Shown here piece after piece: positions 40,101-48,959 of a stretch of DNA of 64,000 nt. The notes beneath the pieces were generated by a model. The model saw only the letters and a list, made by a program, of their open reading frames with translations, did no database searches and had not been told where the DNA came from. The DNA comes from JBHGAV01 sp041946685 (GTDB lineage Bacteria; Acidobacteriota; Terriglobia; Bryobacterales; Bryobacteraceae): the NCBI GenBank assembly GCA_041946685.1, contig JBHGAV010000014.1, positions 1 to 64,000 of the forward strand, given 5' to 3'. Each line of letters opens with the position of its first letter. Within the stretch, counting starts at the first letter, position 1. The position numbers were made by a program, and so were the translations under genes.

Positions 40101-41603
40101 CTAGCTGGGCAGCTCCCAGCCCTTGCGGTAGGTCCTCTTCACCGCCATCTTGTTGGCTTCTTCGCTGTTCCTGAAGCGGCCCGCCTTGCCGTCGTACTCC
40201 AGACTCTTGCCCGGCTCGGCGTTGGCTGCGTTGCCGATGATGGCGAGTTCCGACATGAGGCCCCCGTACTCGAGACTGGAACTGGCCTGCTTGCCGGCCT
40301 TGGCGCTATCCACCCAATCCGCCCAGTGGCTCTTCACGCGCGGCAGAGTTGGAGCCGGACGCCTGTACTCCTTGTTCAGTTCGGGCGGCCAAAGCCGGAC
40401 GATCTCCGGCGTGCCCCAGCTCACGGCCTGCGACAGGTCGGTGGACGCCACCAGCGGCTTGCTGGCGTAAAGCGCGCCCCACGAGATCGCGCCCTTGCTG
40501 CCGAACATAAATCCGCCGCCTTGGGCGAGGATCTTGTCCGCGCCTTCTTTCCAGCCCGGAGGCTTCGGCACATCGAGCTCCTTGTTCGGGCCGTAGTGAA
40601 AGTAGACCTCCACGGGGGGCATCTTCCCGCGGGCCGGAAATGACCACTTGATCACGCCGCTCCAAGGGTATACTTCCTTGTTGGTCTTCCAGTCGTATCC
40701 CTTTTCCGGCTGAGCTTCAACGTGGGTTGGGTAACCAAGCTCCAGCGCCCACGCGACCGGGTCGACCAGATGGTCCACATAGTCACCCGGATTGCCGGTC
40801 CCGAAGTCCACCCAGGCGCGCCAGCGGTTCGGGTGGTAGATGGGGCTGTAGGGACGCACTCTTGCGGGCCCCAGGAACAGATCCCAGTGCAGCCCTTCGG
40901 GTACAGGGTGCTCCTGGGCCAGAAGCTTCGGAATGTTCTCGTAAGTGACGTCAAGCTTGGTCTGCGGCAGCGCCCTCGGGGAACTGGCAGTGTCCTTGTG
41001 GAATATGTGGACCGTCTTTACGTCCCCGATCGCGCCGTCCCGGAACCACTCCACGATCAGCCGAATATCCTCTGAGGAATGGCCCTGGTTGCCGACCTGC
41101 CCGGTCACCTTATACTTTTTCGCGAAGGCGATCATGCGCCGGGCTTCTTCGACGGTGCGGCACATGTTCTTCTCGACGTACACGTGCTTGCGCATCTTCA
41201 TCGCCTGGAGCGCGATGCAGGCGTGCGTGTGGTCGGGGGTCGATATCACCACGCCGTCGATGTTCTTCTCCTGTTCCTGAAGCATCTTCCGGTAGTCTTC
41301 GTACCGCTTCGCGTTTGGGTACTTGCTTGCTGTCGCCACATTGCCGCGCGGCGCTCGTCCCGCCCGCGCAGGGGCGGGGGCGGTCCAGTCGATGTCACAC
41401 ACAGCAACAACGTTCTGGCCCAGGTCGGCAAGTTCCTGCAGGTTGAGCGCGCCCCGCATTCCGATACCGACGAACGCAAGGTTCATCCGTTCGCTGGGGG
41501 GCACTGTTCCCTGCCGGCCAAGTACATGCGCCGGCAGAAAAGTGAACCCGGCAACGCCGGCGCTTGCGGCAATCATGCCCCGGCGTGAAATCTCTCGCTT
41601 CAT
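40101..41603 (-). CDS. Tat-exported Gfo/Idh/MocA family oxidoreductase
   Basis: 500 residues. The signal MKREISRRGMIAASAGVAGFTFLP has a twin-arginine motif. MNLAFVGIGMRGALNLQEL, GVVISTPDHTHACIALQAM and YVEKNMCRTVEEARRM mark the family; EKN replaces the usual EKP at the catalytic Lys loop. The chain resembles the downstream gene but is longer, with an insertion in the C-terminal domain (KPPGWKEGADKILAQGGG). It lies 100 bp downstream of the Oar-like receptor gene, so it may be co-regulated with it. Confidence 0.9.
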   Translation of the reverse strand: MKREISRRGMIAASAGVAGFTFLPAHVLGRQGTVPPSERMNLAFVGIGMRGALNLQELADLGQNVVAVCDIDWTAPAPARAGRAPRGNVATASKYPNAKRYEDYRKMLQEQEKNIDGVVISTPDHTHACIALQAMKMRKHVYVEKNMCRTVEEARRMIAFAKKYKVTGQVGNQGHSSEDIRLIVEWFRDGAIGDVKTVHIFHKDTASSPRALPQTKLDVTYENIPKLLAQEHPVPEGLHWDLFLGPARVRPYSPIYHPNRWRAWVDFGTGNPGDYVDHLVDPVAWALELGYPTHVEAQPEKGYDWKTNKEVYPWSGVIKWSFPARGKMPPVEVYFHYGPNKELDVPKPPGWKEGADKILAQGGGFMFGSKGAISWGALYASKPLVASTDLSQAVSWGTPEIVRLWPPELNKEYRRPAPTLPRVKSHWADWVDSAKAGKQASSSLEYGGLMSELAIIGNAANAEPGKSLEYDGKAGRFRNSEEANKMAVKRTYRKGWELPS

Positions 41604-41635
41604 CCTCTCGACTCCTGTCTACTCGGACATAAATG

Positions 41636-41666
41636 GGGGCGGCCCACATCCTCTGTGAGCCGCCTC
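41636..41666 (-). terminator. GC-rich hairpin just downstream of the receptor gene
   Basis: On the minus strand, after the receptor gene stop (41704): GGCGGC pairs with GCCGCC and CACA with TGTG across one C/A mismatch, around a TCCTC loop. The tail CCCATTTATG is only weakly T-rich. It is homologous in position and sequence to the hairpin at 57532-57566 below the paralogous receptor, so it is probably a conserved 3' element. Confidence 0.5.
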
Positions 41667-41703
41667 CGGTATTCAGTACTGTCCTTACCTCCTGACAGTC
41701 CTG

Positions 41704-44700
41704 TTAGAAAGTCAACCTCAGCACGAGCTGAATCAGTCTTGGGTCGTTGATTTGGCGTGTTACGTATCCCGTAGTCGGATTTGCCGCTGTCGTAACTCCC
41801 GTATTCGGCATCCCGAACTGCACCCGGTTGAAGAGGTTGTAGACCTCCCCCCGGAACTCCAGGTTGAACCGTTCGGTAATCGATGTCTTCTTGAGCAGCG
41901 AGAAGTTGAAGTTGTTGATGCCGTGCCCGCGAAGAGAGGGATGCCTGGCGCTGAGGTTCCCCAGCGTATAGCCGGCCGGAACCGAGAAGCACGCAGGGTT
42001 GAACCACTTCGTCAGCCGCGACTGGGCCGAGCCGCTGACCTTGGGATCGCAGCCGGGCACCACGTTGGGCCGCAGTCCAAGGCCGAAGCTGCTGGCATTG
42101 TTGGGGCTTGCGCTCAGCGCCAGCGGGTAGCCCATCTGGAAGGTACTCGCTCCGCTCACGCTCCATCCCGAGGAGAGCCTCTGCGTCACAGCGTTGCCGC
42201 CGTTGAGGAACTTCTGGCCCTTGCCGATCGGGAGATCGACCGCGTAACTCACGGTCAGCCGCTGCCGCGAATCGAAGCCAACCAGCGCCTTTTCTGCCCG
42301 CAGGTTAGCCGGATCCTGGAAGCTGGTGCCGGCACCCAAGCCGGAATCCAGCCAGGCCGTCGTGGAACTGACGTTGCCGAGCAGCTTGGAGAACGTGTAG
42401 GCCGCCAGGATGGTCCCACCCTTGGAGAAGCGCTTCTCGCCCTTCATCTGGAGTGCATGATAGGTTGAGTTGCCGACATATCCTCCACCTATCTGAACGT
42501 TTGTGTACTGCGGGAAGGGCCGCAGAAGCTGCCCTCGAGTTACAGTCGGCTGCGACAGCGTTCCGGTCTTTACGAGGCCGTAGAACGGATTGGCCACCTG
42601 GCTGTTCAGCCCGGAACCCAAGGCCAACTGCGAAACCGGCAGAGCGTTGATCTGATACGTGCCCGCCGGCAGGTGAACGCCGCTCGACCCCGCGTAAGCC
42701 GCCTCAAGGGCAATGTCACCCCACAACTGGCGCTGCACGGTGAAATTCCACTGCGACTGGTAGGGATAGGGAGCGCTCTTGAATGGAATGTTGGTGAGCC
42801 CGCCGCCGATCAACGCGGCCTGCGCCTCGTCTCGCGGCATGTTTCCCGGCGCCGAAACGAAGCCATTCGGATACGGATCGCTGAGCGTGTCGAACGGAGT
42901 GACGCCGTTGTCCTTGGTGGGAACCCAGGCCGTGCCCATCGAAGCGAGAGGCATCGCCCATGGGGATTCGCTGAACTGGAGGGTGGACGGCAGGATGTAA
43001 ATGCCGCCGCCTGCCCGGATCACCGTCTTTTCGTTTAGCCGGTAGGCTATGCCCACTCGGGGAGCAAAGAGTTTGAAGTTCTCGTCCTTTACGCCCTTCT
43101 GCGGATGCTGGGGAGTAAGAACGAAATTCAGCGCTCCAAGAACGGGCTGTCCATTCACCGTGACCGACTTGGTCGCCGGATTGACCTCGTAAGGATTGAA
43201 GGAAGCGATGCGGTCCTTCCGCTCCCTCCAGACGCCGGGGATCTCCCAGCGGACGCCGGCGGTTATGGTTAGCTTGCTGGTGGCCATCCAGGAATCCTGC
43301 ACGTAATACCCCTGGTAGTGCATGGATTCATAAGGACGAGCAAATGCCGTCTGGCTGCCGCTATTGCCGTAACCGAGCAGCATTGAAGCCAGACCATTCC
43401 CGCTTGCGCCCTGGTTGAGTGCGTTCTGGGAAGTGATCGCGGTCGTGAAAGCAAACGAGCCGCCGCCGAACGTCTGGTAATAGGTGTTCTGCATCAGACG
43501 CCAGTCGGCGCCGAACTTGAGCGTGTGCTTTCCCTTGACCCAGCTCAGGTTCGGCGTCAGCAGATAGTCGTTCTCCGTTGACAAGATGTGGAGGCCGCTC
43601 ACGGTCTGGTATCCGCCGACACTGATGGACGGAATGGAAGCGTTCGCGCCGCCGTGGATAATGGGAAGCTGAGTGTCCATGTACTTCGGGAACCCGAACG
43701 TCTGGTTGAGATTGATTCCATCGTACGACTGACGGCGCCCATAAGGGAAGCGTATGTAGGACGCGCGGAGGTCGAGGATCATCGTGGGGCTGAGCATGTA
43801 GGTCGAGCCCGCCAGCAACTGGGTGGTGGTGAAGTACTCCGGAGCGTAGGGGTCGTTGGCGTAGATGCCGTTGCCGAACGGCGCGAACGCCAGGCTCTCC
43901 GAAGACCAGCGCGAATACCGCCCGAAGAGCCGGAGCTTGTCGGTCACCGTGTGGTCGACACGGGCGTTGACTTGATCGTTATTGCCTCCCTGAAGCGCGG
44001 GAACGCTGAAATTGAGGAGATGCGTGTACTGCTGCCCTCCGCTGGTAGGCTTTCCGATCAACGGGAAATCAATTAGCTTCTTGGCAACTGGGTCGAAACG
44101 GCTGGCCGGAATCTGATTGCCAGCGAAAGGCTGCCTCTGAATCGTCTGTCCGGAGGCGCAGGCGGGGTTGCCGTGCGCGCCGCACTGCGTCAGAGGATCG
44201 TAGACCGGTATTACGACGTTGGAGGCGTTCCGGTAATCCGAAAAGTCGCCCGTGTACATCTCTGGCGTCGGCACGGTGTACGGGCCGAACGTGGATGATG
44301 CGCGATTGCGATAGCCTTCCCATCCCGCGAAGAAGAACATCGTGTTCTTCTTGATCGGGCCGCTGCCGCTCAGACCGTACTGGTTCTGCTTCATGGCATT
44401 CTTCTTGCCGCTGCCCGCGTTGGCGAAGAAGTCGTTGGCGTTTAGAACGGTGTTGCGGAAGTACTCATACGCGCTGCCGTGAAACTCGTTGGTGCCCGAC
44501 TTCGACGAGAAGTTGATGACGCCTCCCGAGTAACGCCCGTATTCCGAGCTGTTGCTGTTGGTCTGCACGCGGAACTCGGCCACCGCTTCCGGGCTCGGCA
44601 CCATGTTCACGAGATTGCCGAGAACCGAGTTGGCGGGGACGCCATCGTAGTAAACCGCGCCCTGGTTCGCGAAACCTCCTCCGATCTGGTAGTTCCCGGC

Positions 44701-45273
44701 CGCGAAAATGTTCTTGCCGGTGATGGCGTTGCCCTCGGTTGTGCCCTGAGGCACTACGCCGGGCACGAGCGCTGCGAGGTTCATCGTATTGCGGCCATTG
44801 ACCGGCAGATCCTCGACGGCACGGGCACTAACGACCTGGCTAAGGTTGCCGCTCTCGGTTTCCAGCAGCGGCGCGACGGCCTGGACTTCAATCGTCTGGT
44901 TTACCTCGCCGATCTGCATCGAAATGTCGGCCCGGATCGTTCCCGACACCGTGACTTGGACATTCTCACGGGTGGCTCGCTTGAATCCGACTTGCTCCAC
45001 TTCCACACGATACGCTCCGGGAACAAGGTTTAGAAACTGATAATCGCCCGCTGCCCCGGTCTTGGCTTGACGCCGTTCACCGGTCGCGACGTTGGTCAGC
45101 GTCACGGCCGCACCAGCCAGCGCACCGCCGGACTGGTCGGTCACGGAGCCGACAACGGAGCCGTAAAACTGCTGGCCGTACAGCGGGCCACTGAGAACCG
45201 GAATGACAACGAGGCCAATCACGATCCCCAAGAAAAGCAGCGCCCTCGCGGACGCCTTCAAGTCTCCTGTCAT
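41704..45273 (-). CDS. Oar-like TonB-dependent receptor-type protein
   Basis: 1189 residues from the ATG at 45273, behind GGAGG. An N-terminal signal/TM (ALLFLGIVIGLVVIPVLSGPLYG) precedes a carboxypeptidase-regulatory-like domain (GSVTDQSGGALAGAAVTLTNVATGERRQAKTGAAGDYQFLNLVPGAYRVEVEQVGFKR), then a plug-like region (VSARAVEDLPVNGRNTMNLAALVPGVV) and a very large beta-barrel ending RLIQLVLRLTF, with a C-terminal Phe. It probably imports or binds oligomers. The product is about 80 percent similar by eye to that of 57576-61154. It is divergent from a one-TM regulator. Confidence 0.88.
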   Translation of the reverse strand: MTGDLKASARALLFLGIVIGLVVIPVLSGPLYGQQFYGSVVGSVTDQSGGALAGAAVTLTNVATGERRQAKTGAAGDYQFLNLVPGAYRVEVEQVGFKRATRENVQVTVSGTIRADISMQIGEVNQTIEVQAVAPLLETESGNLSQVVSARAVEDLPVNGRNTMNLAALVPGVVPQGTTEGNAITGKNIFAAGNYQIGGGFANQGAVYYDGVPANSVLGNLVNMVPSPEAVAEFRVQTNSNSSEYGRYSGGVINFSSKSGTNEFHGSAYEYFRNTVLNANDFFANAGSGKKNAMKQNQYGLSGSGPIKKNTMFFFAGWEGYRNRASSTFGPYTVPTPEMYTGDFSDYRNASNVVIPVYDPLTQCGAHGNPACASGQTIQRQPFAGNQIPASRFDPVAKKLIDFPLIGKPTSGGQQYTHLLNFSVPALQGGNNDQVNARVDHTVTDKLRLFGRYSRWSSESLAFAPFGNGIYANDPYAPEYFTTTQLLAGSTYMLSPTMILDLRASYIRFPYGRRQSYDGINLNQTFGFPKYMDTQLPIIHGGANASIPSISVGGYQTVSGLHILSTENDYLLTPNLSWVKGKHTLKFGADWRLMQNTYYQTFGGGSFAFTTAITSQNALNQGASGNGLASMLLGYGNSGSQTAFARPYESMHYQGYYVQDSWMATSKLTITAGVRWEIPGVWRERKDRIASFNPYEVNPATKSVTVNGQPVLGALNFVLTPQHPQKGVKDENFKLFAPRVGIAYRLNEKTVIRAGGGIYILPSTLQFSESPWAMPLASMGTAWVPTKDNGVTPFDTLSDPYPNGFVSAPGNMPRDEAQAALIGGGLTNIPFKSAPYPYQSQWNFTVQRQLWGDIALEAAYAGSSGVHLPAGTYQINALPVSQLALGSGLNSQVANPFYGLVKTGTLSQPTVTRGQLLRPFPQYTNVQIGGGYVGNSTYHALQMKGEKRFSKGGTILAAYTFSKLLGNVSSTTAWLDSGLGAGTSFQDPANLRAEKALVGFDSRQRLTVSYAVDLPIGKGQKFLNGGNAVTQRLSSGWSVSGASTFQMGYPLALSASPNNASSFGLGLRPNVVPGCDPKVSGSAQSRLTKWFNPACFSVPAGYTLGNLSARHPSLRGHGINNFNFSLLKKTSITERFNLEFRGEVYNLFNRVQFGMPNTGVTTAANPTTGYVTRQINDPRLIQLVLRLTF

Positions 45274-45391
45274 TAAACTTCCTCCCACAAATGGTCTTGC
45301 GAACGTCTGACCCAGCCCACGGCCGGTGCGTCCCCTGAGCACACGTCGTCCCGCATCGGCCACGCAGAACTTTATCGCTAACGCTGGGATT

Positions 45392-45444
45392 ATTGTGAGC
45401 GTCGCCGCACGCAAGATCAAGATCGGGACGGTCGTGGACCGTCC
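45392..45444 (-). promoter_or_regulatory. promoter and upstream palindrome of the receptor gene
   Basis: On the minus strand TTGATC (45420-45415) and CACAAT (45397-45392) are 17 bp apart. Just upstream lies a perfect inverted repeat, GGACGGTC-GTG-GACCGTCC (45426-45444). The same layout (inverted repeat, -35, 17 bp, -10) recurs at 61273-61318 above the paralogous receptor. The remaining part of 45274-45547 is the shared intergenic region with the divergent regulator. Confidence 0.6.
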
Positions 45445-45547
45445 TGGACCTCCGCTTCTTCGCTAAAAACAAAGAACTTATCTGGTTCGCCATTGGCCGC
45501 AGACTAGCAGCCGTCAGAATTTGGTAGACTTGGGTCAATCGGCAGCA

Positions 45548-46852
45548 ATGAGTCTCATCGAGGTTAGCAGACCCAAGAGACCGGTACCCGAAAGGACCGA
45601 CTGGTCCCCGCAGTCAGAGGAGGACCGCCAGGTCATCCGTGAGCAGCTTGCGCGCATGCTCGCCGACCCCTTGTTTCGAAGAAGCAAGGGATGCTCCAGT
45701 CTCCTGGCCTACATTGTGGACCGGACGCTCGAAGGAGGCGCCGAGCGGCTCAAAGAGCGAACCATCGGGGCTGAAGTCTTCGGAAGGGCGCCGGACTACG
45801 ACACGTCATCCGACCATGTGGTACGCAGCACGGCGGGTGAGGTGCGCAAACGCCTGGCGCAGTACTACATGGAGCCCGGACGCTCTCTCGAGGTCCGAAT
45901 CGACGTCCCTCCGGGAAGCTATGTTCCCCGATTCAGCCGATATCGTGACGTCCCGATGGCGTCGCTGCAGGAACCCGAGAATGGCCTCACGGCCCTCGTT
46001 TCCGCGCCGCAGGCAGGGGGAGGCTTCCGATCGGCGGCGAGACGCCTGCATCTTCGATCTGCTGCCATCTTGGCCGCCCTCATCCTGGCTGCGGTTCTCT
46101 CGGCGATTGCTATCCGCGCGCACGTGGTCAACTCTCCCGCGCGTGTGCTTGACCGATTCTGGCAACCGGTTCTGGATTCGGAGAACCCGGTCTTGCTCTG
46201 TATCGGAGACTCGGACCGATTCGCCCTGGCGGCGCGCCCCGAATCTCCACAACCGGCGGGAGACAGCGCCGGGCAGGTCTTGCCCAATGAAGCCTTCCGG
46301 GGAGGCAGCAGGGTGTTTCTGAACGATGCCATAACCCTCGCAAGAGTCGCGGGCTGGCTCCAGCACGAGGCAAAGCCATACAACATCTCCGTTCATTCCA
46401 GCGTGACATTCTCCGACCTGCAGAACAGTCCTGCGGTTCTGATCGGACTCAGGAACAACTTCTGGACCGCCAGCCTGGCCGGTCCGCTCCGCTTCAAGGT
46501 GGAGCGGGGGGCTTCCCCCAACATCTTGATCCTGCGCGACAAGAAGAATCCTTCGCGGAACGATTGGGTGGTCGATCTGTCCACGCCATACACCCAACCG
46601 ACGAAGGACTACGCTTTGGTCGCGCGAGAGCTTAATCCGAAAACCGGACAGATCGTCGTGACAATCGGCGGAATCACGCGCCACGGCACGATCGCGGCAA
46701 GCGAGTTCGTCACAAGTCCGGAGCAGATCGGGAGACTGGACGCGTACGGTCCCAAGGACTGGGCTCGCAAGAACGTGGCCATCGTCCTCTCGACCGACGT
46801 AATCAGGGGCAGTCCCGGCTCGGCCAAGATCGTGGCAGTCGATTTCTGGTAA
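45548..46852 (+). CDS. one-TM regulatory protein with acidobacterial-type N-terminal domain
   Basis: 434 residues. The N-terminal part (about 25-105) has the widespread pattern FRRSKGCSSLLAYIVDRTLEGG, LKERTIGAEVFGR, YDTSSDHVVRSTAGEVRKRL and VPPGSYVPRF. That pattern is found at the N-terminus of TPR and cyclase-like regulators in Acidobacteriota and Proteobacteria; DNA binding is suggested but not shown. A transmembrane segment (AAILAALILAAVLSAIAI) follows near 175, and then a periplasmic ligand-like domain. Divergence from the receptor gene makes it the candidate regulator of that promoter. The start at 45548 is preferred over the in-frame 45521. Confidence 0.75.
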   Translation: MSLIEVSRPKRPVPERTDWSPQSEEDRQVIREQLARMLADPLFRRSKGCSSLLAYIVDRTLEGGAERLKERTIGAEVFGRAPDYDTSSDHVVRSTAGEVRKRLAQYYMEPGRSLEVRIDVPPGSYVPRFSRYRDVPMASLQEPENGLTALVSAPQAGGGFRSAARRLHLRSAAILAALILAAVLSAIAIRAHVVNSPARVLDRFWQPVLDSENPVLLCIGDSDRFALAARPESPQPAGDSAGQVLPNEAFRGGSRVFLNDAITLARVAGWLQHEAKPYNISVHSSVTFSDLQNSPAVLIGLRNNFWTASLAGPLRFKVERGASPNILILRDKKNPSRNDWVVDLSTPYTQPTKDYALVARELNPKTGQIVVTIGGITRHGTIAASEFVTSPEQIGRLDAYGPKDWARKNVAIVLSTDVIRGSPGSAKIVAVDFW

Positions 46853-46867
46853 CGGAGGCCGCTGGGT

Positions 46868-46896
46868 ACCCTCTCCCCCGGGAGTGGGGAGAGGGT
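46868..46896 (+). terminator. REP-like hairpin between convergent genes
   Basis: ACCCTCTCCCC pairs with GGGGAGAGGGT around CGGGAGT, an 11-bp perfect stem. It lies 16 bp after the regulator stop and 26 bp before the stop of the convergent FG-GAP gene. The tail (GACCCATTTGTTTC) has a weak T-run. The sequence resembles the common ACCCTCTCCCC inter-operon repeats. Confidence 0.55.
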
Positions 46897-46921
46897 GACC
46901 CATTTGTTTCGCGCTATCCGG

Positions 46922-48901
46922 CTACTTAGCCACGGACCGCTTCGCGTCTGGCTTTCCCCAGAATATGAACGTGCCGCGGATGGCGGACGTCACAATGTCA
47001 ACCGCGCCGTCTTTGTTCAGATCGCCCGCGAAGATCGCCGATCCCGCCCCTGAGTGGTTGTGGATCAACTCGGGCCGGAACTCCGCGCCGCCGGGAGCTT
47101 TGGCATTGCGCACAATCCGGAACCAATACACCACGTCGGGGCCGTACGGGTCCGGGTCCTGGTAGCTCTCCAGGTGCGAGAAGACGCGCTTGCCCACGAT
47201 CAGATCGAGCATTCCGTCGCCGTCAACATCGGCGTACGTTGTCGCGTGGGGTTGGCTGAATGCGACGTTAGCAGCAGTCTTCACCGACAAATCGTCCATG
47301 ACAACGTGCTCGGTGAATGAGATGGCGCCGCCTTTGTCCCGTTTCTGCTCGTACCATCCCACGGCCCATCCATGAGCTTCCATGCTGGTCACGACGTCGT
47401 TCAGCCCGTCGCCATTGACGTCGAAGACGCCCATGTCCGCGCCGCCGGGACTTCCACCCGAACGCGGCCAGCGCCCGAACGCCACCGGATGATAGGGCCA
47501 TGGCCCTTCCGGCGTCCCCTTCGGCGGCTGCTCCCACCATCCGAAAGTAGAGACGATGTCCGTGCGCCCGTCGCCGTTGATATCGCCGGCGCCGATCCCG
47601 TGCTGCCCCAGGGTCCCGTAGCTCTGCGAGGAAACCTGATGGATGATCCACGGCTCGGTCGGCTTCGCCGGATCCGGAGCGGCCCAACAGATGGCGCCCC
47701 CCCGGCCCGAAAACACCGCGTCGGGCTTTCCGTCCCCGTCGACATCCTTGAAGATCGCAATCTCGGCGGAGGCTGTTGGCAGGACGTTGAACCTGTCCCA
47801 ACGGCGCAGCTCTCCCTTCGGGTTGACGTAGAGCACCATTGGTCTCCCGTCGGTCACCACGATGTCGGGCCAGCCATCCCCGGTGTAGTCGTAGGCGAAG
47901 TTGACCGCCGCCGGCGTGTACTCCCTGCCCACGGCGGAGGGCTGGCTGGGGTAGATTTCGCGCGAGACCTGGTAGTCCGGCCCAAGGTAGTAGAAGGGGC
48001 CGGCGGCCACGTCCATGATGCCGTCGCGGTTGAAGTCGGCCGCCGTGGCGGACCAGGCATAGTAGAAATCGTTGATGCGCTGCATTCGGAAGCGGCTCGA
48101 CAACTGCTCCTTCGGCCGCACCCGCCGGCCCAGGTCTTTGATCTCCACCTGTTTGAACCGCACTTCGCCGGAACCCCCAACGTAGAGAGCCACCGGCCCG
48201 TAAGTCGCCACTTCATCGCCGGCAATGCCGCTGGCGACCCCGCTTTCCGGTCCATCGTTGACCCATGCTCGGAGATAGTTGGCGTCCAGGATCACTTCGA
48301 GCGGGTTCCACTCGTTCGGCCTGTACGTGGAGTCCGGACGCGTGAGGGGAGAGTCCGCCGGCAAGCCTGGACGTGGCGGCCCGCCCGCTCGTGCGTCGCC
48401 GGCTCGCCGCGGCGGCGCCGCGCCAGGGCCGCCCTGGCCGGAGGCGGCGGGGGCCGCCGCGAACCGGCCCGACACCATCCCCCGCGGAAGAGGCTGGCGG
48501 CTAACCTCACGCCCCTGGAGATCGAGCCGCAAGGCGAAGGCTGCCGCGGGATTCTGGCCATCCGGCAACGCAAGATAGGCCCCTCGAATTCCTTCCGGTG
48601 TCGATTGCGTGCGGAGCATCACGCCCGCCCGACAGCCGCCGGTGCAACGGAACGTGGCCGCAAACTGGATGTCCTGAAGAGCCCTGTCCAAAACCAGCCA
48701 GCCACCCTCCGCCGTCTTCGGCGTTCCCACGATTTCCCCGTTCTCCGCGCGCCAATCCGCGCTGCCGAGCGTGCGCCACTGCCCGAGAGAAGACCCTTTA
48801 AAAGTCCAATCAGGCATGAAATTCTTGTTCGCAGCCGCGGGACACAGCAGCAGGAGCGTGCCCGCCAGGCTCAGGACCCCATAGTACGTTTTCTTCCACA
48901 T
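46922..48901 (-). CDS. secreted DUF1080-like/FG-GAP repeat protein
   Basis: 659 residues. The signal peptide MWKKTYYGVLSLAGTLLLLCPAAA is followed by a concanavalin-like (3-keto-disaccharide hydrolase/DUF1080) domain at about 30-260: WTFKGSSLGQWRTLGSADW and EWNPLEVILDANYLRAWVNDG. Five or more FG-GAP/VCBS repeats follow with calcium-type loops: DFNRDGIMDV, DVDGDGKPDA, DINGDGRTDI, DVNGDGLNDV, DVDGDGMLDL and DLNKDGAVDI. It probably binds or cleaves an extracellular glycan. Convergent with the regulator gene. Confidence 0.85.
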   Translation of the reverse strand: MWKKTYYGVLSLAGTLLLLCPAAANKNFMPDWTFKGSSLGQWRTLGSADWRAENGEIVGTPKTAEGGWLVLDRALQDIQFAATFRCTGGCRAGVMLRTQSTPEGIRGAYLALPDGQNPAAAFALRLDLQGREVSRQPLPRGMVSGRFAAAPAASGQGGPGAAPPRRAGDARAGGPPRPGLPADSPLTRPDSTYRPNEWNPLEVILDANYLRAWVNDGPESGVASGIAGDEVATYGPVALYVGGSGEVRFKQVEIKDLGRRVRPKEQLSSRFRMQRINDFYYAWSATAADFNRDGIMDVAAGPFYYLGPDYQVSREIYPSQPSAVGREYTPAAVNFAYDYTGDGWPDIVVTDGRPMVLYVNPKGELRRWDRFNVLPTASAEIAIFKDVDGDGKPDAVFSGRGGAICWAAPDPAKPTEPWIIHQVSSQSYGTLGQHGIGAGDINGDGRTDIVSTFGWWEQPPKGTPEGPWPYHPVAFGRWPRSGGSPGGADMGVFDVNGDGLNDVVTSMEAHGWAVGWYEQKRDKGGAISFTEHVVMDDLSVKTAANVAFSQPHATTYADVDGDGMLDLIVGKRVFSHLESYQDPDPYGPDVVYWFRIVRNAKAPGGAEFRPELIHNHSGAGSAIFAGDLNKDGAVDIVTSAIRGTFIFWGKPDAKRSVAK

Positions 48902-48959
48902 AACCGTTCCTTTCTATGATTGCTGATTGAATACGACTGTCTAACACGGCCGACCAGGC

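Noticed and set aside
47372..48919. Plus-strand open frame of 515 codons
   Set aside because: Opposite the FG-GAP protein whose repeated calcium loops establish the minus frame.
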